NCBI RefSeq assembly: GCF_040958095.1
Contig: NC_091181.1
Span: 27,244,904 to 27,308,903, forward strand
Direction of reading: 5' to 3'
Origin: Procambarus clarkii
Taxonomy: Eukaryota; Arthropoda; Malacostraca; Decapoda; Cambaridae
DNA length: 64,000 bases
This document shows, piece after piece, positions 28,201 through 35,175 of this stretch (the first letter of the stretch is position 1; each line of letters opens with the position of its first letter). Position numbers and translations under genes: made by a program. The notes under the pieces were generated by a model. It searched no databases. It was not told where the DNA came from and saw nothing but the letters and a program-made list of their open reading frames with translations.

Positions 28201-30736
28201 ATGAAAGCATACAGTTTAACATAAAGAATACCGAGCCCTGATGTCAGCAGAAGACAGCAGAAAAAGAATATTTTAAGTCTAGCTTATTAATCTGTACCAT
28301 TCTGTACAGCAACAGAGAGAGCCTTTTCTTAGCACCCTACAAGAAACCCTACAAGAAATGGTATCTTGTATGGTATGGAAATGGTATGGACACCCTACAA
28401 GAAAAAATGCATAGGAAAGTCAGAGAATACCAATGCACTGCTTCAACAGGTCAGAAAGCTGAACAGACTAAAATCCTGTATCAATACGGGACCATTCCAA
28501 AAACGAACATGCATCAATCTTAACAATGAGGAATTCGAGCAGAATGCACAAAAGCATCACCCTAACAATATGGTGAAGGAGAGAATGACACTCACCAACA
28601 TGATTAACCATAGCCAGGGCCTAGAAAAATATTGTTAAGCTTGTGTTAAATCCTCAAATGACAGACACCCATAACCTATCATCAATTTAATCTGGTGGAG
28701 ATGTTTGAAAAGATTCCTGCTGCACCAATGGGAAGTGTCAACCTGCCATTAGAGTGCAGAGTCTTGTCCAAGGAAACAGCAGTACTGTATCTTCACCAAG
28801 GAAATGCCCAAGTGCATAAAGCTTAGAATGTGGCCTATTAGGTAAAAGGATGCAAGGATTATAGGATGCATGGATTAAATACAGGATTGTAAAGGAATAC
28901 AGGAAATGTACTGTAATGAGTAATGTATAATGAATTATAAGGAAGAGAAGGGGAAGGGAGGAATAATAAATACTGTACCAGTAAGTAAAATTACTATAAT
29001 AAATAAATACATAAATAATAACAATACATTAAATAAATTGAATAAATTAAATAGGTAATAAAAATAAATAACCCAACGAACACATAAAATGGAAAGAAAG
29101 TACTGTACAGTAATGATGTTTTGGTCCATCCTAGACACTTCAGTCAAAACCAAGAAAAGGACCAATATGGGTCTAGGATGGACCGACAATAGTCTAGGAT
29201 GGACCAACAAAGGTCTAAGATGGACCGACAAGGGTCTAGGATGGATTGACAAGGATCTAGAATGGCCTGACAAGGGCCTAGGGAAGACTGATAAGGGCCC
29301 AGAATGAACTGATAAGGTCTAGGATGTACCAATAAGTCTAGGATGGACCGATAAGGGGTCTAGGATGAACCAATAATGGTCCAGGATGGACCAATAAGGG
29401 GGTATAGGATGGACCGATAAGGGTTTAGAATCGACAGATTTCCTGTTGTGAAGTACAGTACAAAGAATTACACTTGCAGTACCCTGTGAGTAACTACATA
29501 ACACTGCACTTATCTTCATGGAAACTCCTTTTCCCCCCTCTGACAGATTACAAAAGTTTGTGTTACATTATATTAATTACCATGTATACAGTTGTATGAT
29601 AATTTTGTAGACACATTTTTCTTGTGATTTTATCTATAATTTTTGCAAATTATATTTTGTATGTGTACTTTATCGATCTGCACCAGGGTGTGAGGAACCT
29701 GCGGGCTTTCAGAGTGCTCACTGTAGCCTTCAAAACCAATTTTAATTAATGAATCTTAATCTGTAAATTTGTTTTAGAGACAGCATCTGAATATATAGTG
29801 TATACTACAATGTGTGGCTTTATCGAACCTTCACTGAGTAAAATATGATTTTCGTAGATTGAAAGGCTCCCAACCCCGATCTACACAATACACAATTCTT
29901 CACACATTATTATGTAATTAATGTATGGGATTCAAAAAGAGGTCTAAGAGTAGTCATTCTACGTGACCGGTGCTTTTTAAACCCCAATCTACCGCAACGA
30001 AAATAAACGGTAACTTACCGCAATTTTATTTAATTTATATATACTGTACATATATACTGTGTGTGTGTGAGATCCATCCCCATGGATCTATATAAATTTA
30101 TCTGAATTTACAATGCCCCATAAAACAATATTTTAAGCATTCTAGTGACCCTAATCACACATTAACCTTCTTGTGTATATATATATGAGAATATATTTAT
30201 GTATATAAATATACACAAAAATTAACGAAAATAAAATCCTTATGAACGTTAGTGAAGGTTTGCCCGGAACGCTGTGCGTATTAGTGGCTTTAGGCATAGT
30301 GGCTTCATTCATACTGGCTCTATCTAGAAATCCAACAATCTGTTTGTAATTCCTTTTGTATGTATGTACTTTTACCTAAATATACATTATTATTATTATT
30401 ATGTTAGTGTCACCTATGGAACACCAGGTAGGGTTCAGAGATAAATAGTATAAATTATTTTTGTATATACGTTGAGTGTATGTCAAGCCTGGCCTCGGGC
30501 CAGTCTTGGGGAGTAGAAGAACTCCCAGAACTCCCTCAACCAGGTATCAAGAAGGAGTGCGAGGTGTGACTGGTCATGCTGTTGCCTCCAGGGAACCTTC
30601 AGGCCACAACTGCAACAACTGGTGAAGACTCCAGCACTTTTAAGAGACCCCGTAACACCATTTCCTGCGTTTAACGTGAACTCCTCCCTACCTTTTTGTT
30701 CCCTTTGGTCCTCTGGGCGTTTTTATCTTTCCCCAT
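1096..30736 (-). CDS. LTN1: Listerin E3 ubiquitin ligase, N-terminal and middle part (14 exons, 3' end outside window)
   Basis: LTN1 ubiquitylates nascent chains stuck on split 60S ribosomes in the cytosol, working with NEMF in the ribosome-associated quality control complex. Fourteen exons were joined by hand: 30692-30736, 27270-27461, 26767-26880, 26278-26430, 21220-21335, 20863-21049, 17050-17223, 11612-11799, 10946-11078, 7723-8403, 5957-6191, 4424-5274, 3195-3313 and 1096-1234. Every junction is GT-AG and all phases agree, giving 1109 codons without a stop. The family-typical N-terminus (MGKDKNAQRTKGNKK, then SSSGRTAELLGG) and the blocks ALQEFEALC, LPFWPRLYSKLS, VREATQ, HPPAAIAA and VRSAWF match my memory of animal Listerin, whose N-terminal half is HEAT-like helical repeats. 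Human Listerin is about 1766 residues, so roughly the last 650, with the RING domain, are missing because the window ends. Introns are 0.3-5 kb and full of transposons. The assignment is by recognition; no alignment was run. Confidence 0.93.
1569..2495. mobile_element. Foldback element copy A (inverted ends)
   Basis: The left part (from 1569) reads TTAAATGTAATGAAATGGCA, then GCC..GGAG. The same motif recurs inverted at about 2035-2083, and a longer inverted version of the left end closes the region at 2270-2495. It matches the copies at 11913, 21781 and 51955. It lies in an LTN1 intron. No coding capacity was seen. Boundaries are approximate. Confidence 0.7.
2140..2202 (+). repeat. Three perfect 21-bp tandem units
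   Basis: The unit GGGAAGGGTGCCACATATAT plus A is repeated three times without mismatch inside foldback copy A. A perfect 13-bp inverted repeat (2207-2219 with 2224-2236, 4-nt loop) follows directly. Confidence 0.9.
2496..3194. other. LTN1 intron, nothing recognised
   Basis: AT-rich intronic sequence with no open frame of interest and no repeat that I recognise. Confidence 0.5.
3195..3313 (-). CDS. LTN1: LTN1 coding exon 13 (residues 1024-1063)
   Basis: The acceptor is TTTACAG|AATACG after a long pyrimidine tract, and the donor AACAG|GTTTGT; 119 nt, phase 2. It encodes NTVSEDMRVGTNKLNEDMK and LLNQGNKRLITKQIKN. Confidence 0.83.
3314..4423. other. LTN1 intron, nothing recognised
   Basis: Purine-rich, with a run of A at 3932-3947. 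The short open frames overlap on both strands and show no family signature. Confidence 0.5.
4424..5274 (-). CDS. LTN1: LTN1 coding exon 12 (residues 740-1023)
   Basis: The acceptor is CAACAG|AACCTG and the donor CAGAAT|GTAAGT; 851 nt, completing the phase-1 codon and ending in phase 0. This is the largest exon in the window. It is helical, with IVQLVANLAGQLFGSYVCW, GEWADLEAELSPLYVAPAVL and ALHSTCHATVMQELNDSLQN. An ATG at 5311 extends the open frame upstream but lies in the intron. Confidence 0.88.
5560..5682 (-). mobile_element. Tigger/pogo-type MITE end
   Basis: Read on the minus strand from 5680, the sequence begins CAGTGGAACTTCGGTATTCG after TA (5681-5682). This resembles the terminal repeat of Tigger-type elements, followed by several degenerate copies of TTCGGNATTCG. 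The partner end was not found, so it is a fragment or solo end. Confidence 0.5.
5957..6191 (-). CDS. LTN1: LTN1 coding exon 11 (residues 662-740)
   Basis: The acceptor is TTTCAG|CCATGT and the donor AAAAAG|GTAGGC; 235 nt, ending in phase 1. It encodes SVSALRLLIEKMTERRES, WLLSSQLGCRLVQLVDR and LISLFNFVLRNGNQK. Confidence 0.87.
6395..7722. other. LTN1 intron, nothing recognised
   Basis: A stretch at 6780-7420 has more balanced composition than its surroundings and could be an old repeat, but no open frame or family motif supports a call. Confidence 0.4.
7723..8403 (-). CDS. LTN1: LTN1 coding exon 10 (residues 435-661)
   Basis: The acceptor is TTTCAG|GTGGTT and the donor TTCAAG|GTAATT; 227 codons with no stop, phase 0. 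It is an alpha-helical, Leu- and Lys-rich segment with a charged linker (DDDLKDKDEKEKIF) near its middle. Recognition comes mainly from position and phase, because this part of Listerin diverges quickly. Confidence 0.86.
8900..10255 (+). mobile_element. Non-LTR retrotransposon (LINE) fragment with reverse transcriptase
   Basis: Broken frames carry RT motifs: HGQHGFRTGRSC, VIYTDFAKALDKCD (catalytic Asp block), GITGKIGRWIYSFLTNRTQ, VPQGTVLAPVLFLILISDID, then NMVFNKDKFQLMY and DLGVLMSEDF, TLVCSRVEYC. The expected YADD block near 9340 is disrupted. The C-terminus reads IPDQPGCNSRVQQPG, and the 3' tail follows (GGAGGCCTGGTCGACGAC). Jockey/CR1-like by motif order, but not assigned to a clade. Stops and frameshifts make it dead. 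It lies in LTN1 intron 9. Confidence 0.82.
10256..10945. other. LTN1 intron, probable repeat remnants
   Basis: 10460-10530 contains a short stretch resembling the foldback family end (GTTGAATGTAATGAAACCCT, then GCCC..GAGGCTCCC), so a solo end fragment is likely. The rest is AT-rich intron. Confidence 0.4.
10946..11078 (-). CDS. LTN1: LTN1 coding exon 9 (residues 390-434)
   Basis: The acceptor is TTTCAG|ATTACT and the donor ACCAG|GTAATT; 133 nt, restoring phase 0. It encodes SSVIISLFECLSFVSKK, corresponding to the vertebrate SSAVISAFFECLRFI block. Confidence 0.9.
11612..11799 (-). CDS. LTN1: LTN1 coding exon 8 (residues 328-390)
   Basis: The acceptor is TCTGCAG|GAATTC and the donor ACTGG|GTATGT; 188 nt, phase 2. 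It encodes EFWGDKSSRSVFKRMYSVMR and EWYPQLLPIISVIP, like the vertebrate FPKL...YPYLLPFISKLP segment. The intron before it (about 5.2 kb) holds a foldback copy, the Tigger element and the satellite. Confidence 0.9.
11913..12445. mobile_element. Foldback element copy B, short form
   Basis: It starts GTTGAATGTAATGAAATGCC and ends with the reverse complement GGCGTTTCATTACATTCAAT, so the ends form an inverted repeat of roughly 45 bp around a 530-bp body with no coding frame. The body matches the first 450 bp of the long element at 21781 and then jumps to a shared GGAGGG-rich segment and the inverted end, as in copy A. A poly-A run (11899-11913) adjoins the left end. Confidence 0.75.
12526..13462 (+). 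mobile_element. Internally deleted Tigger (pogo-type) DNA transposon
   Basis: Ends CAGTGGTACCTCGG and AAGGTACCCCTG are inverted repeats flanked by TA (12524-12525, 13463-13464), the Tc1/mariner-superfamily target. Inside, an ATG at 12804 (MGLKKAIGKVQPKK) is followed after a frameshift by HPDKAVAGHCIDLLNDNVMS, KQVSLDRFLVK and VKSSLPDVIMEGDSP, which resemble the two ends of a Tigger transposase. The DDE core is missing. A 25-bp unit ending in GGTAAGTAATA is duplicated at about 13216-13265. It is nonautonomous and lies in LTN1 intron 7. Confidence 0.82.
13465..14330. other. LTN1 intron, nothing recognised
   Basis: Mixed composition with short open frames but no family signature. 14152-14330 is AT-rich. 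Confidence 0.4.
14331..14689. other. Possible left part of a nonautonomous DNA transposon
   Basis: This segment is less AT-rich than its flanks and precedes the satellite. On the far side, the sequence at 16190-16256 ends ...CAACACAAGGG|TTAA, which looks like a piggyBac-type end next to TTAA. No matching inverted end was found on this side, so the assignment is weak. Confidence 0.25.
14690..15850 (+). repeat. Tandem array of about 165-190-bp units
   Basis: Six units start near 14855, 15019, 15199, 15378, 15556 and 15744, each with AC(C)AACTTAGTGGTTCGTTAT, then GTGAACAAAACATG.AGATAC and TTATATATAA..TCTGTATATA. A seventh, divergent unit may begin at 14690. Units 1, 2, 4, 5 and 6 share GTGGGAGGAGAATG-type text; unit 3 is diverged. 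It could be the variable part of a larger nonautonomous transposon. Confidence 0.85.
16260..17049. other. LTN1 intron, AT-rich
   Basis: Nothing recognised beyond A/T runs. Confidence 0.5.
17050..17223 (-). CDS. LTN1: LTN1 coding exon 7 (residues 270-327)
   Basis: The acceptor is TTTGCAG|GTGCGG and the donor CATCCA|GTAAGT; 58 codons, phase 0. It begins VRSAWFSTVKDMFEY, a conserved motif, and ends PHIWIAFLHLCVTHP. Confidence 0.9.
17490..18560 (-). mobile_element. Foldback element copy C, 5' part only
   Basis: The high-coordinate end (18340-18560) is the inverted terminal segment (GGGTGCCTAACCCTGGTCAA, then CAGGTTCTGGCTCGTGG). 17970-18060 matches the leader segment of the long element (GTACTTATAGGGCACTTAGG). 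17500-17640 matches its next internal segment (GGGTTTTCCAGGGCTCG). Sense is minus. The rest of the element is absent. It lies in LTN1 intron 6. Confidence 0.65.
18561..19911. other. LTN1 intron, unassigned
   Basis: About 1.3 kb of moderately GC sequence with no open frame of note and no recognised repeat. It could be an old retroelement untranslated region. Confidence 0.4.
19912..20193 (-). repeat. tRNA-derived SINE, family 1
   Basis: Read on the minus strand it starts at the tRNA-like head (GTCCCAGTAATAGTCGG..., B-box-like GGATTCGAAACCC) and runs through CATTTCCCATCACTTAATGC, CACCTAGCAGTAAATAGG and GCATCTTGGGAAGGGTCAG to a C/G run and CTGGCTGCCTGTCCCCCC. Same order as the copies at 31160, 38690, 39095 and 41878. 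Confidence 0.75.
20863..21049 (-). CDS. LTN1: LTN1 coding exon 6 (residues 207-269)
   Basis: The acceptor is CCACAG|AGTGAC and the donor CCTATG|GTAAGA; 187 nt, restoring phase 0 after exon 5. It encodes VTDPEDMKNKYIRVLASSL and NPSFWKIPKNKHPM, equivalent to the vertebrate EREAKFYRVV...NKFWKYGKHSVP segment. It is less conserved than its neighbours; the phase fit on both sides is the strongest support. Confidence 0.88.
21220..21335 (-). CDS. LTN1: LTN1 coding exon 5 (residues 169-207)
   Basis: The acceptor is TCTCAG|GATTCT and the donor CCAAA|GTAAGT; 116 nt, ending in phase 2. It encodes DSFAVEKRAEVMIFTCKEIM and the conserved TLSDPK turn, whose last codon is completed by exon 6. The intron before it, about 4.9 kb, holds the long foldback element at 21781-25905. 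Confidence 0.9.
21781..25905 (-). mobile_element. Long foldback (DIRS-like?) retroelement with gag-like remnants
   Basis: Long inverted arms of about 640 bp (21781-22425 and 25280-25905) enclose a 2.9-kb GC-rich interior. Arms share CCAGAACCTG.CCCC, GTCTGCCAT, GGGTGC-type segments and the leader CTGCATGC.CCTAGG. On the minus strand, 24780-24530 reads ALCELEGCSVPL, SAACGVGGTFGPESYE, the counterpart of the gag-like frame at 53025-53160. Further minus frames (for example GVVTGAFEPVPPAVLYDSAS at about 24350-24250) look coding-like but are broken by stops. Arms in inverted orientation with a gag-like first ORF recall DIRS elements. No RT or tyrosine recombinase was found, so the class is uncertain. 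It lies in LTN1 intron 4. Confidence 0.65.
25906..26277. other. LTN1 intron, AT-rich
   Basis: Nothing recognised. Confidence 0.5.
26278..26430 (-). CDS. LTN1: LTN1 coding exon 4 (residues 118-168)
   Basis: The acceptor is TTGAG|GTTCGA and the donor CAG|GTTTGT; 51 codons, phase 0. It encodes VREATQ, KQLAPHLKSIMPSW and DPHPPAAIAASKAFQ, matching the vertebrate stretch with HLAPYLKSVMGYW and PPAASAAKEAF. Confidence 0.93.
26767..26880 (-). CDS. LTN1: LTN1 coding exon 3 (residues 80-117)
   Basis: The acceptor is TTCCAG|GCATTA and the donor GAAGG|GTAAAT; 38 codons, phase 0. It encodes ALQEFEALCQNED, LPFWPRLYSKLS and VDIERR, the first HEAT-like helices of the family. Confidence 0.92.
27270..27461 (-). 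CDS. LTN1: LTN1 coding exon 2 (residues 16-79)
   Basis: The acceptor is CTACAG|CCTTCT and the donor AAG|GTTAGT; 64 codons, phase 0 at both ends. It contains PSSSGRTAELLGG, FVGFSVLQDLGYVP and FRVTLRKMTKKDSTTKIK, the most recognisable N-terminal signature of Listerin. Confidence 0.93.
29169..29440 (+). repeat. Minisatellite, about 21-bp units
   Basis: About a dozen imperfect units of GGTCTAGGATGGACCGATAA form the array. Because the period is a multiple of three, the minus strand stays open and reads as repeats of SILDPCQ; this is a repeat artefact and not a protein. Confidence 0.9.
30255..30402 (+). mobile_element. LINE 3' end with (ATT)n tail
   Basis: GCCCGGAACGCTGTGCGTAT, TAGTGGCTTTAGGCAT, then CTCTATCTA..AATCCAACA and a (TTA)n tail. 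The same unit occurs at 35041-35170 and 37370-37505. Confidence 0.7.
30692..30736 (-). CDS. LTN1: LTN1 coding exon 1 (residues 1-15)
   Basis: This exon encodes MGKDKNAQRTKGNKK and ends at AACAAAAAG|GTAGGG, phase 0. The start at 30736 was chosen because its product matches the Listerin N-terminus (MGGKNKQRTKG in vertebrates). An in-frame ATG further upstream at 30859 would add 41 residues with no resemblance to the family, so it is probably 5' UTR. Confidence 0.88.
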
Positions 30737-31000
30737 TTTATCGGAGTAATGAAAAGCATGTGACGGCCAGCTGGGACACAGAGGACGTCCCTTGCTCCCT
30801 GTTGTTGTGGCAGCACCTGGAAATCCCAGGAGGCGCAACCAGCCTCTATTCTTAACCAATCACAACTTAGCTCATGCGTTCGAATTGAAAATCTTCTTTA
30901 TAATTGGCTGAGTGCACAAGATAAAAACTACGTCAGCGTTCGCGTAATTAAATCTAACCTGTATGACAAGTCGGATTACTGTTCCAACACTAAAGACGAC
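30737..31000 (-). promoter_or_regulatory. Probable LTN1 promoter and 5' UTR
   Basis: This is the segment directly upstream of the LTN1 start. On the minus strand it has a CCAAT box (complement of 30903-30907) and an ACGTCA half-CRE-like site around 30930-30937. A second CCAAT lies on the plus strand at 30856-30860. No clear TATA box was seen. The transcription start is not determined. Confidence 0.4.
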
Positions 31001-31159
31001 CATTTAGCATTACTATTTACCTTTTTTTTATTATTAACCAGCTTAGGTACACACATCAATGTGCTGCTACCCTATTCTGCTTGAAAGGTTGCAAAATAGA
31101 TAAAAAACTAGCTATAAGTTCATCTAATGTTCCTATCTCAAAGGAAGGTTAATCATAAT

Positions 31160-31433
31160 AAGAGGTAGTACAGTCGGGGTCGTTCGCGACTCACAATCCA
31201 GAATTCTGGGTTCGAGTCCCGGGCTGGACAGAAATTGTTGGACGCATTTCCTATCACCTAATGCCTGTGTTCACTTAGCCGTGAGTTGATGCTCAGGAGT
31301 TAGCTTGTTGTGGAATTGCATCCTGGGCGGGGTCAGTAATTCTACCTGGGGGGAGGGGAGCCTCGATATAAGCCTAATGTGTATGAATACACTCTGGCTT
31401 CCTGTCCCCCGACAATGAATTATAATTATTACA
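31160..31433 (+). repeat. tRNA-derived SINE, family 1 (plus-strand copy)
   Basis: The head GGTAGTACAGTCGGGGTCG carries a B box GGTTCGAGTCC at 31209-31219. It is followed by CATTTCCTATCACCTAATGC, GCATCCTGGGCGGGGTCAG and CTGGCTTCCTGTCCCCCGAC. It is the best preserved head of this family in the window. Confidence 0.82.
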
Positions 31434-31611
31434 ACTTATTATCCTGTTTAGATGGTAGTTTTTGTAAATATGTGCACTATAGTACAAAGATTGACGTTCT
31501 AGGCAATTAGATAGTAAAACTTTAACTGTACTTTTTAACTAAAACTTTTTAACTGTACTTTTTAACTAAAACTTTTTAACTGTACTATTCACTTTATGGA
31601 GTCGGAAAAAA

Positions 31612-31637
31612 TAAAATAAAATAAAATAAAATAAAAT
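31612..31637 (+). repeat. (AATAA)n microsatellite
   Basis: Five to six AAATA units lie just upstream of the Penelope-like element, possibly its insertion-site or tail repeat. Confidence 0.8.
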
Positions 31638-31689
31638 GTTTATTCAGGCAAAGTACATACATACAAGGTGAGATACAAACATTGATGGA

Positions 31690-34320
31690 TTTATATCAAT
31701 TACCCCCGACAGTGAAGAAAAACGTAAGAAATATTGAGAAGATTCGTGTTAGAATAATTAATTTTACCCTTTCGGTCATATTCAACAATATATGTTTACA
31801 AGAAAGACTGCTGCCAGAATATATTAATATTAAAACGCACGACCCAGCAGCAAGAAACCAAGCTTTCACGATAAAATATCGCCAAGATCTGATTCGAAAT
31901 CAGATGCACAAGGCAGAAAATGATTTCAACGATAGCAAAGCACAAGTACTTAGCACAGAACAATGGAGACACACCAACATCGACGAAGACCTCCGTACTC
32001 GAATCGGCCAACACCTCGACATCCTTACAGATCGACATCGCTACAGCACCGAAACCAGGATCATCAAGAAACTGACAACATTATTTGGAGAACCTATGGC
32101 GATTCCTCGAACCAGAGATGGCTTCTTAAACCTTGCCGGAATCAGCCTCACAGAGGACCAGATCACTCTCTTGAATCTGGTTATAAACTGTCACATTATG
32201 TCCAGACCAAGTGAGATGGCCCGAAAAGTGGAGTTGGAGATTCAATTGTACGACATATTCGATCTCGAGGCGCAAAAGAAGGTTACCACTAAAGACACTT
32301 TGCAAACTAAACTTATTGCAGAAGGAGGAGATTCGAGGAAACTACAAAAGCACCATACTATCCCCCGAGCTCAAAGCGGCAGCTAAGAGCTTTCGTGAGA
32401 ATAAGGAGATTGTCATCAGGAGAGGTGACAAGTCGCCAATATATGTTATTCTTAAAAAAAGACGAATATCTGGCAAACATGAACCTCATACTCTCTGACG
32501 AAACTAAATTTCAAAGGATAACGAAGGACACTACAGTCGAATTGAAAACGAAGGTAAACAGATTGATTGAAACTGTGAACGCCAAGAAATCCGGACTCCA
32601 CCTGCCAAAGGTTATCGGGGAATACAAGCCTGGTTATGCGTATGGGAATGCCAAGACCCACAAGCCTGGAAACCCACTTCAGCCAATCTTCAGCCAAATA
32701 CCCACACCCACATACAGACTTGCTAAGCGACTCTACTTCCTTCTGACTCCTCATGTGCCTTGCGCCTTTAACCCGAAGTCTCCAAAGGAATTCGTTGACT
32801 TTCTGCGGGGAGCACGGGCCACAGGGGCAAGAGCCTCTTTGGATGTGGAGTCGCTGTTTACCAACGTACCTATGGATGAAACAATCGAGATGATAATGGA
32901 CAGAGTGTACCGTGATCCAGCTTGTACTCCTCTTGACATACCAGAAAACATACTAAGAAAGCTACTCCAAGCCTCCACTAAAGAGGCACCCTTCTTGAAT
33001 CCAGATGGGCACATGTATAAGCAAGTAGATGGGGTCGCCATGGGTTCTCCCCTAGGTGTCCATTTTGCGAACTTCTACATGGGTACCATAGAGCAGAGGG
33101 TCTTAGTTGACATGAACTTGAAACCCGCCATATACTGCAGGAATGTCAACGACATTTTTATGCAGGTACCTGATGTCAGACGTCTGCAGCAGCTGAAGGA
33201 GGCATTCGAGCAGAATTCGGTGTTAAGTTTCACTTACGAGATGGAGAATGATGGGAAGCTGTCCTTTCTAGATTTAACAGTCACAGAAAGGAATGGAGGC
33301 TTCCACACTGCAGTCTACACTAATGAAACAAACACAGGAATGTGCCTCAATGCTAATAGTGACTGCCCAGACAGGTACAAGGAGTGTTGTCAATGCTTAC
33401 GTCGACCGTGCTCTCAGTCACAGCTCTGGATGGAAGCAAGTCGATGAAGAACTCTGTAGGGTAAGCCTAGTCAACAATGGCTTCTCTAAAGGTTATGTTG
33501 AAGACATTATAAAAAGAAAGGTGAAACGCCATGCAACCTTTGAAGAGTCAACTAACAACACTTGTACCCCCTATTACACTGTTTTACAGGAACTTCTTTT
33601 CAACGGCTCTTAAAACGGAGGAAAGTGTCCTGAAAGATATTATTAATAGGAACGTTATCCCTACAGACAAAAATCAGAAAATACAATTGACAGTTTACTA
33701 CAAAAACAAGAAAACGGCCAATCTACTCATGAAAAACTCCCCGAACACCAAACAGAACGCCTTGAAGGAAACCACCGTCGTCTATGCCTTCAAATGCCCA
33801 CTTGGGGACTGTAAGTCCCAAAGATCTCAGTATATAGGCAAGACAACAACGTCTCTTTCTAGGCGATTAACAATGCACAAACAACAGGACTCCATCAAGG
33901 AACATATATTCTCCTCACACAACCAGACTATCACCAGAGAAATCTTAACAAGCAACACAGAAATCATCGATATATACAGCGATAGCAGGAGACTCGACAT
34001 CAGCGAGGCCTTACACTTCACACTTCAAAAAGTCAACACCAGCAATCAACAGCCAATTAACACAACTATATTCTACCCACTTCAAGACCATGAACCAACA
34101 TAGAAGCAGCAAGAAAAAAATATGGGCCAATAGGCCTTCTGTAGTTACTTTCATTCTTATGTTTTCATATCCAATTTATACCCATTGATTCGTGTTGTCA
34201 CCTCACCCAAATGAGTATAAGCATGATCCGTCATTGAAAATGTAAGAAGCCCTTGCGAAACGTTTTAAGACGTCAGACAATAAATAAAAAATGAGAAAAT
34301 GAACTTTGGCGAGTTAATAT
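31690..34320 (+). mobile_element. Penelope-like retroelement with RT and GIY-YIG endonuclease (inactive)
   Basis: Penelope-like elements encode a telomerase-related RT fused to a GIY-YIG nuclease. Frames 31682-32386, 32211-32498, 32395-33447, 33293-33613 and 33531-34103 form one interrupted protein. RT blocks are YGNAKTHKPGNPLQPI, ASLDVESLFTNVPMDETIE, VDGVAMGSPLGVHFANFYMG and LSFLDLTVTERNGG. The catalytic box, normally Y.YVDDIF in this family, reads RNVNDIF at 33138-33158, so the first Asp is Asn. The C-terminus has FKCPLGDC and SQYIGKTTTSLSRRL (GIY-YIG). Frameshifts lie near 32330, in the A7 run at 32454-32460, near 33370 and near 33590. The element is therefore dead. Confidence 0.9.
31695..31830 (+). 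repeat. Direct repeat 1 (Penelope pseudo-LTR type)
   Basis: About 135 bp starting ACAGTGAAGAAAAACGTAAG, repeated at 34321-34456 with few mismatches. Confidence 0.9.
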
Positions 34321-34456
34321 TTCAATTATCCTCGACAGTGAAGAAAAACGTAAGAAATATTGAGAAGATTCGTGTTAGAATCATTAATCTAACCCTTTCG
34401 GTCATATTCAACAACATATGTTTACAAGAAAGACTGCTATCAAAATATACTAATAA
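34321..34456 (+). repeat. Direct repeat 2 (Penelope pseudo-LTR type)
   Basis: Second copy of the element's first 135 bp placed directly after its 3' end, ending in a TAAATAAATAAA run. This matches the tandem, partially duplicated structures known for Penelope-like elements. Confidence 0.88.
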
Positions 34457-34499
34457 ATAAATAAATAAATAAATATATCTACCGGAAGTCCTTTTTCTG

Positions 34500-35175
34500 A
34501 GTAGCTGGTTACAGTTCCCCCCAAAATATGAGCAGGTTTGTTAGGCAATATCTATTTATAGGCAATATCTATCTATCAGGTTTGTTAGGCAATAAAAGCT
34601 TCATAGAAGGTTGTAACAGAACCCATGAGCACCACACCAGAAATAAATACAGTTTTGATATTCCTAGAGTACGACTTAATCAAACCAGAAATGCTCTACA
34701 AATCAAGGGGCCCAGAATGTGGAATGACCTTCCCAACCATGTTAAAGACTGTACCTCTCTCAACCAGTTTAAGTTAAAAACGAAGCTATACCTAATAAAT
34801 TCCCTGTAACCTACCTTACCCCTCTGTTGTCAACCCATGTATGTTTTTTTGTTTTTTGTTTTTTTTTTGTTTTTCAATTCAACGCTGTTTGAATGTAATT
34901 TTCTGTAATAATTTGTAATTGTATTTGTGCTGCTTTTTCAACAATGTTCCCCCCTCTTTTACCTCTATTTTTATTTGTACTCAACACATTTTATTCTTTT
35001 TACCCATTAGTTTTAAGCTTTAGTCATTAGTGTTTTTTCCTGCCCGAAACGCTTTGCGTAATAGTGGCTTTAGGCATTGTATGTACTAGCTCTATCTATA
35101 AAGCCAACAAACTTTGTAAAATCTCTTTATGTATGTACCTTTACCTAAATAAAATTATTATTATTATTATTTTTA
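34500..35175 (+). mobile_element. LINE 3' end (C-terminus and tail)
   Basis: The frame 34600-34809 encodes HEHHTRNKYSFDIPRVRLNQ, GPRMWNDLPNHVKDCTSLNQ and FKLKTKLYLINS, the typical C-terminus of an RT-bearing LINE. It is followed by a T-rich 3' UTR, the TAGTGGCTTTAGGCATTGTA unit and a (TTA)n tail. It is 5'-truncated. Confidence 0.8.

Larger units (their letters stand above)
27462..30691. other. LTN1 intron 1
   Basis: This 3.2-kb first intron holds the minisatellite at 29169-29440 and a LINE 3' end at 30255-30402. 27480-28900 has no recognised content, and 29540-30250 is AT-rich with short TA-repeat stretches. Several 60-120-residue open frames here show no family signature. Confidence 0.6.

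Noticed and set aside
29144..29332. Repeat protein (SILDPC units)
   Set aside because: The frame is a product of the 21-bp minisatellite; no start context, splice site or homologue.
30737..30859. Upstream in-frame ATG for LTN1 at 30859
   Set aside because: The added 41 residues do not match Listerin; the ATG at 30736 gives the conserved N-terminus.
31200..31235. tRNA gene
   Set aside because: It has a B box but no cloverleaf or anticodon arm, and recurs in several SINE copies.
34230..34290. Hammerhead ribozyme near the Penelope 3' end
   Set aside because: A GCGAAACG segment resembles the GAAA part, but the CUGANGA core and compatible stems could not be found.
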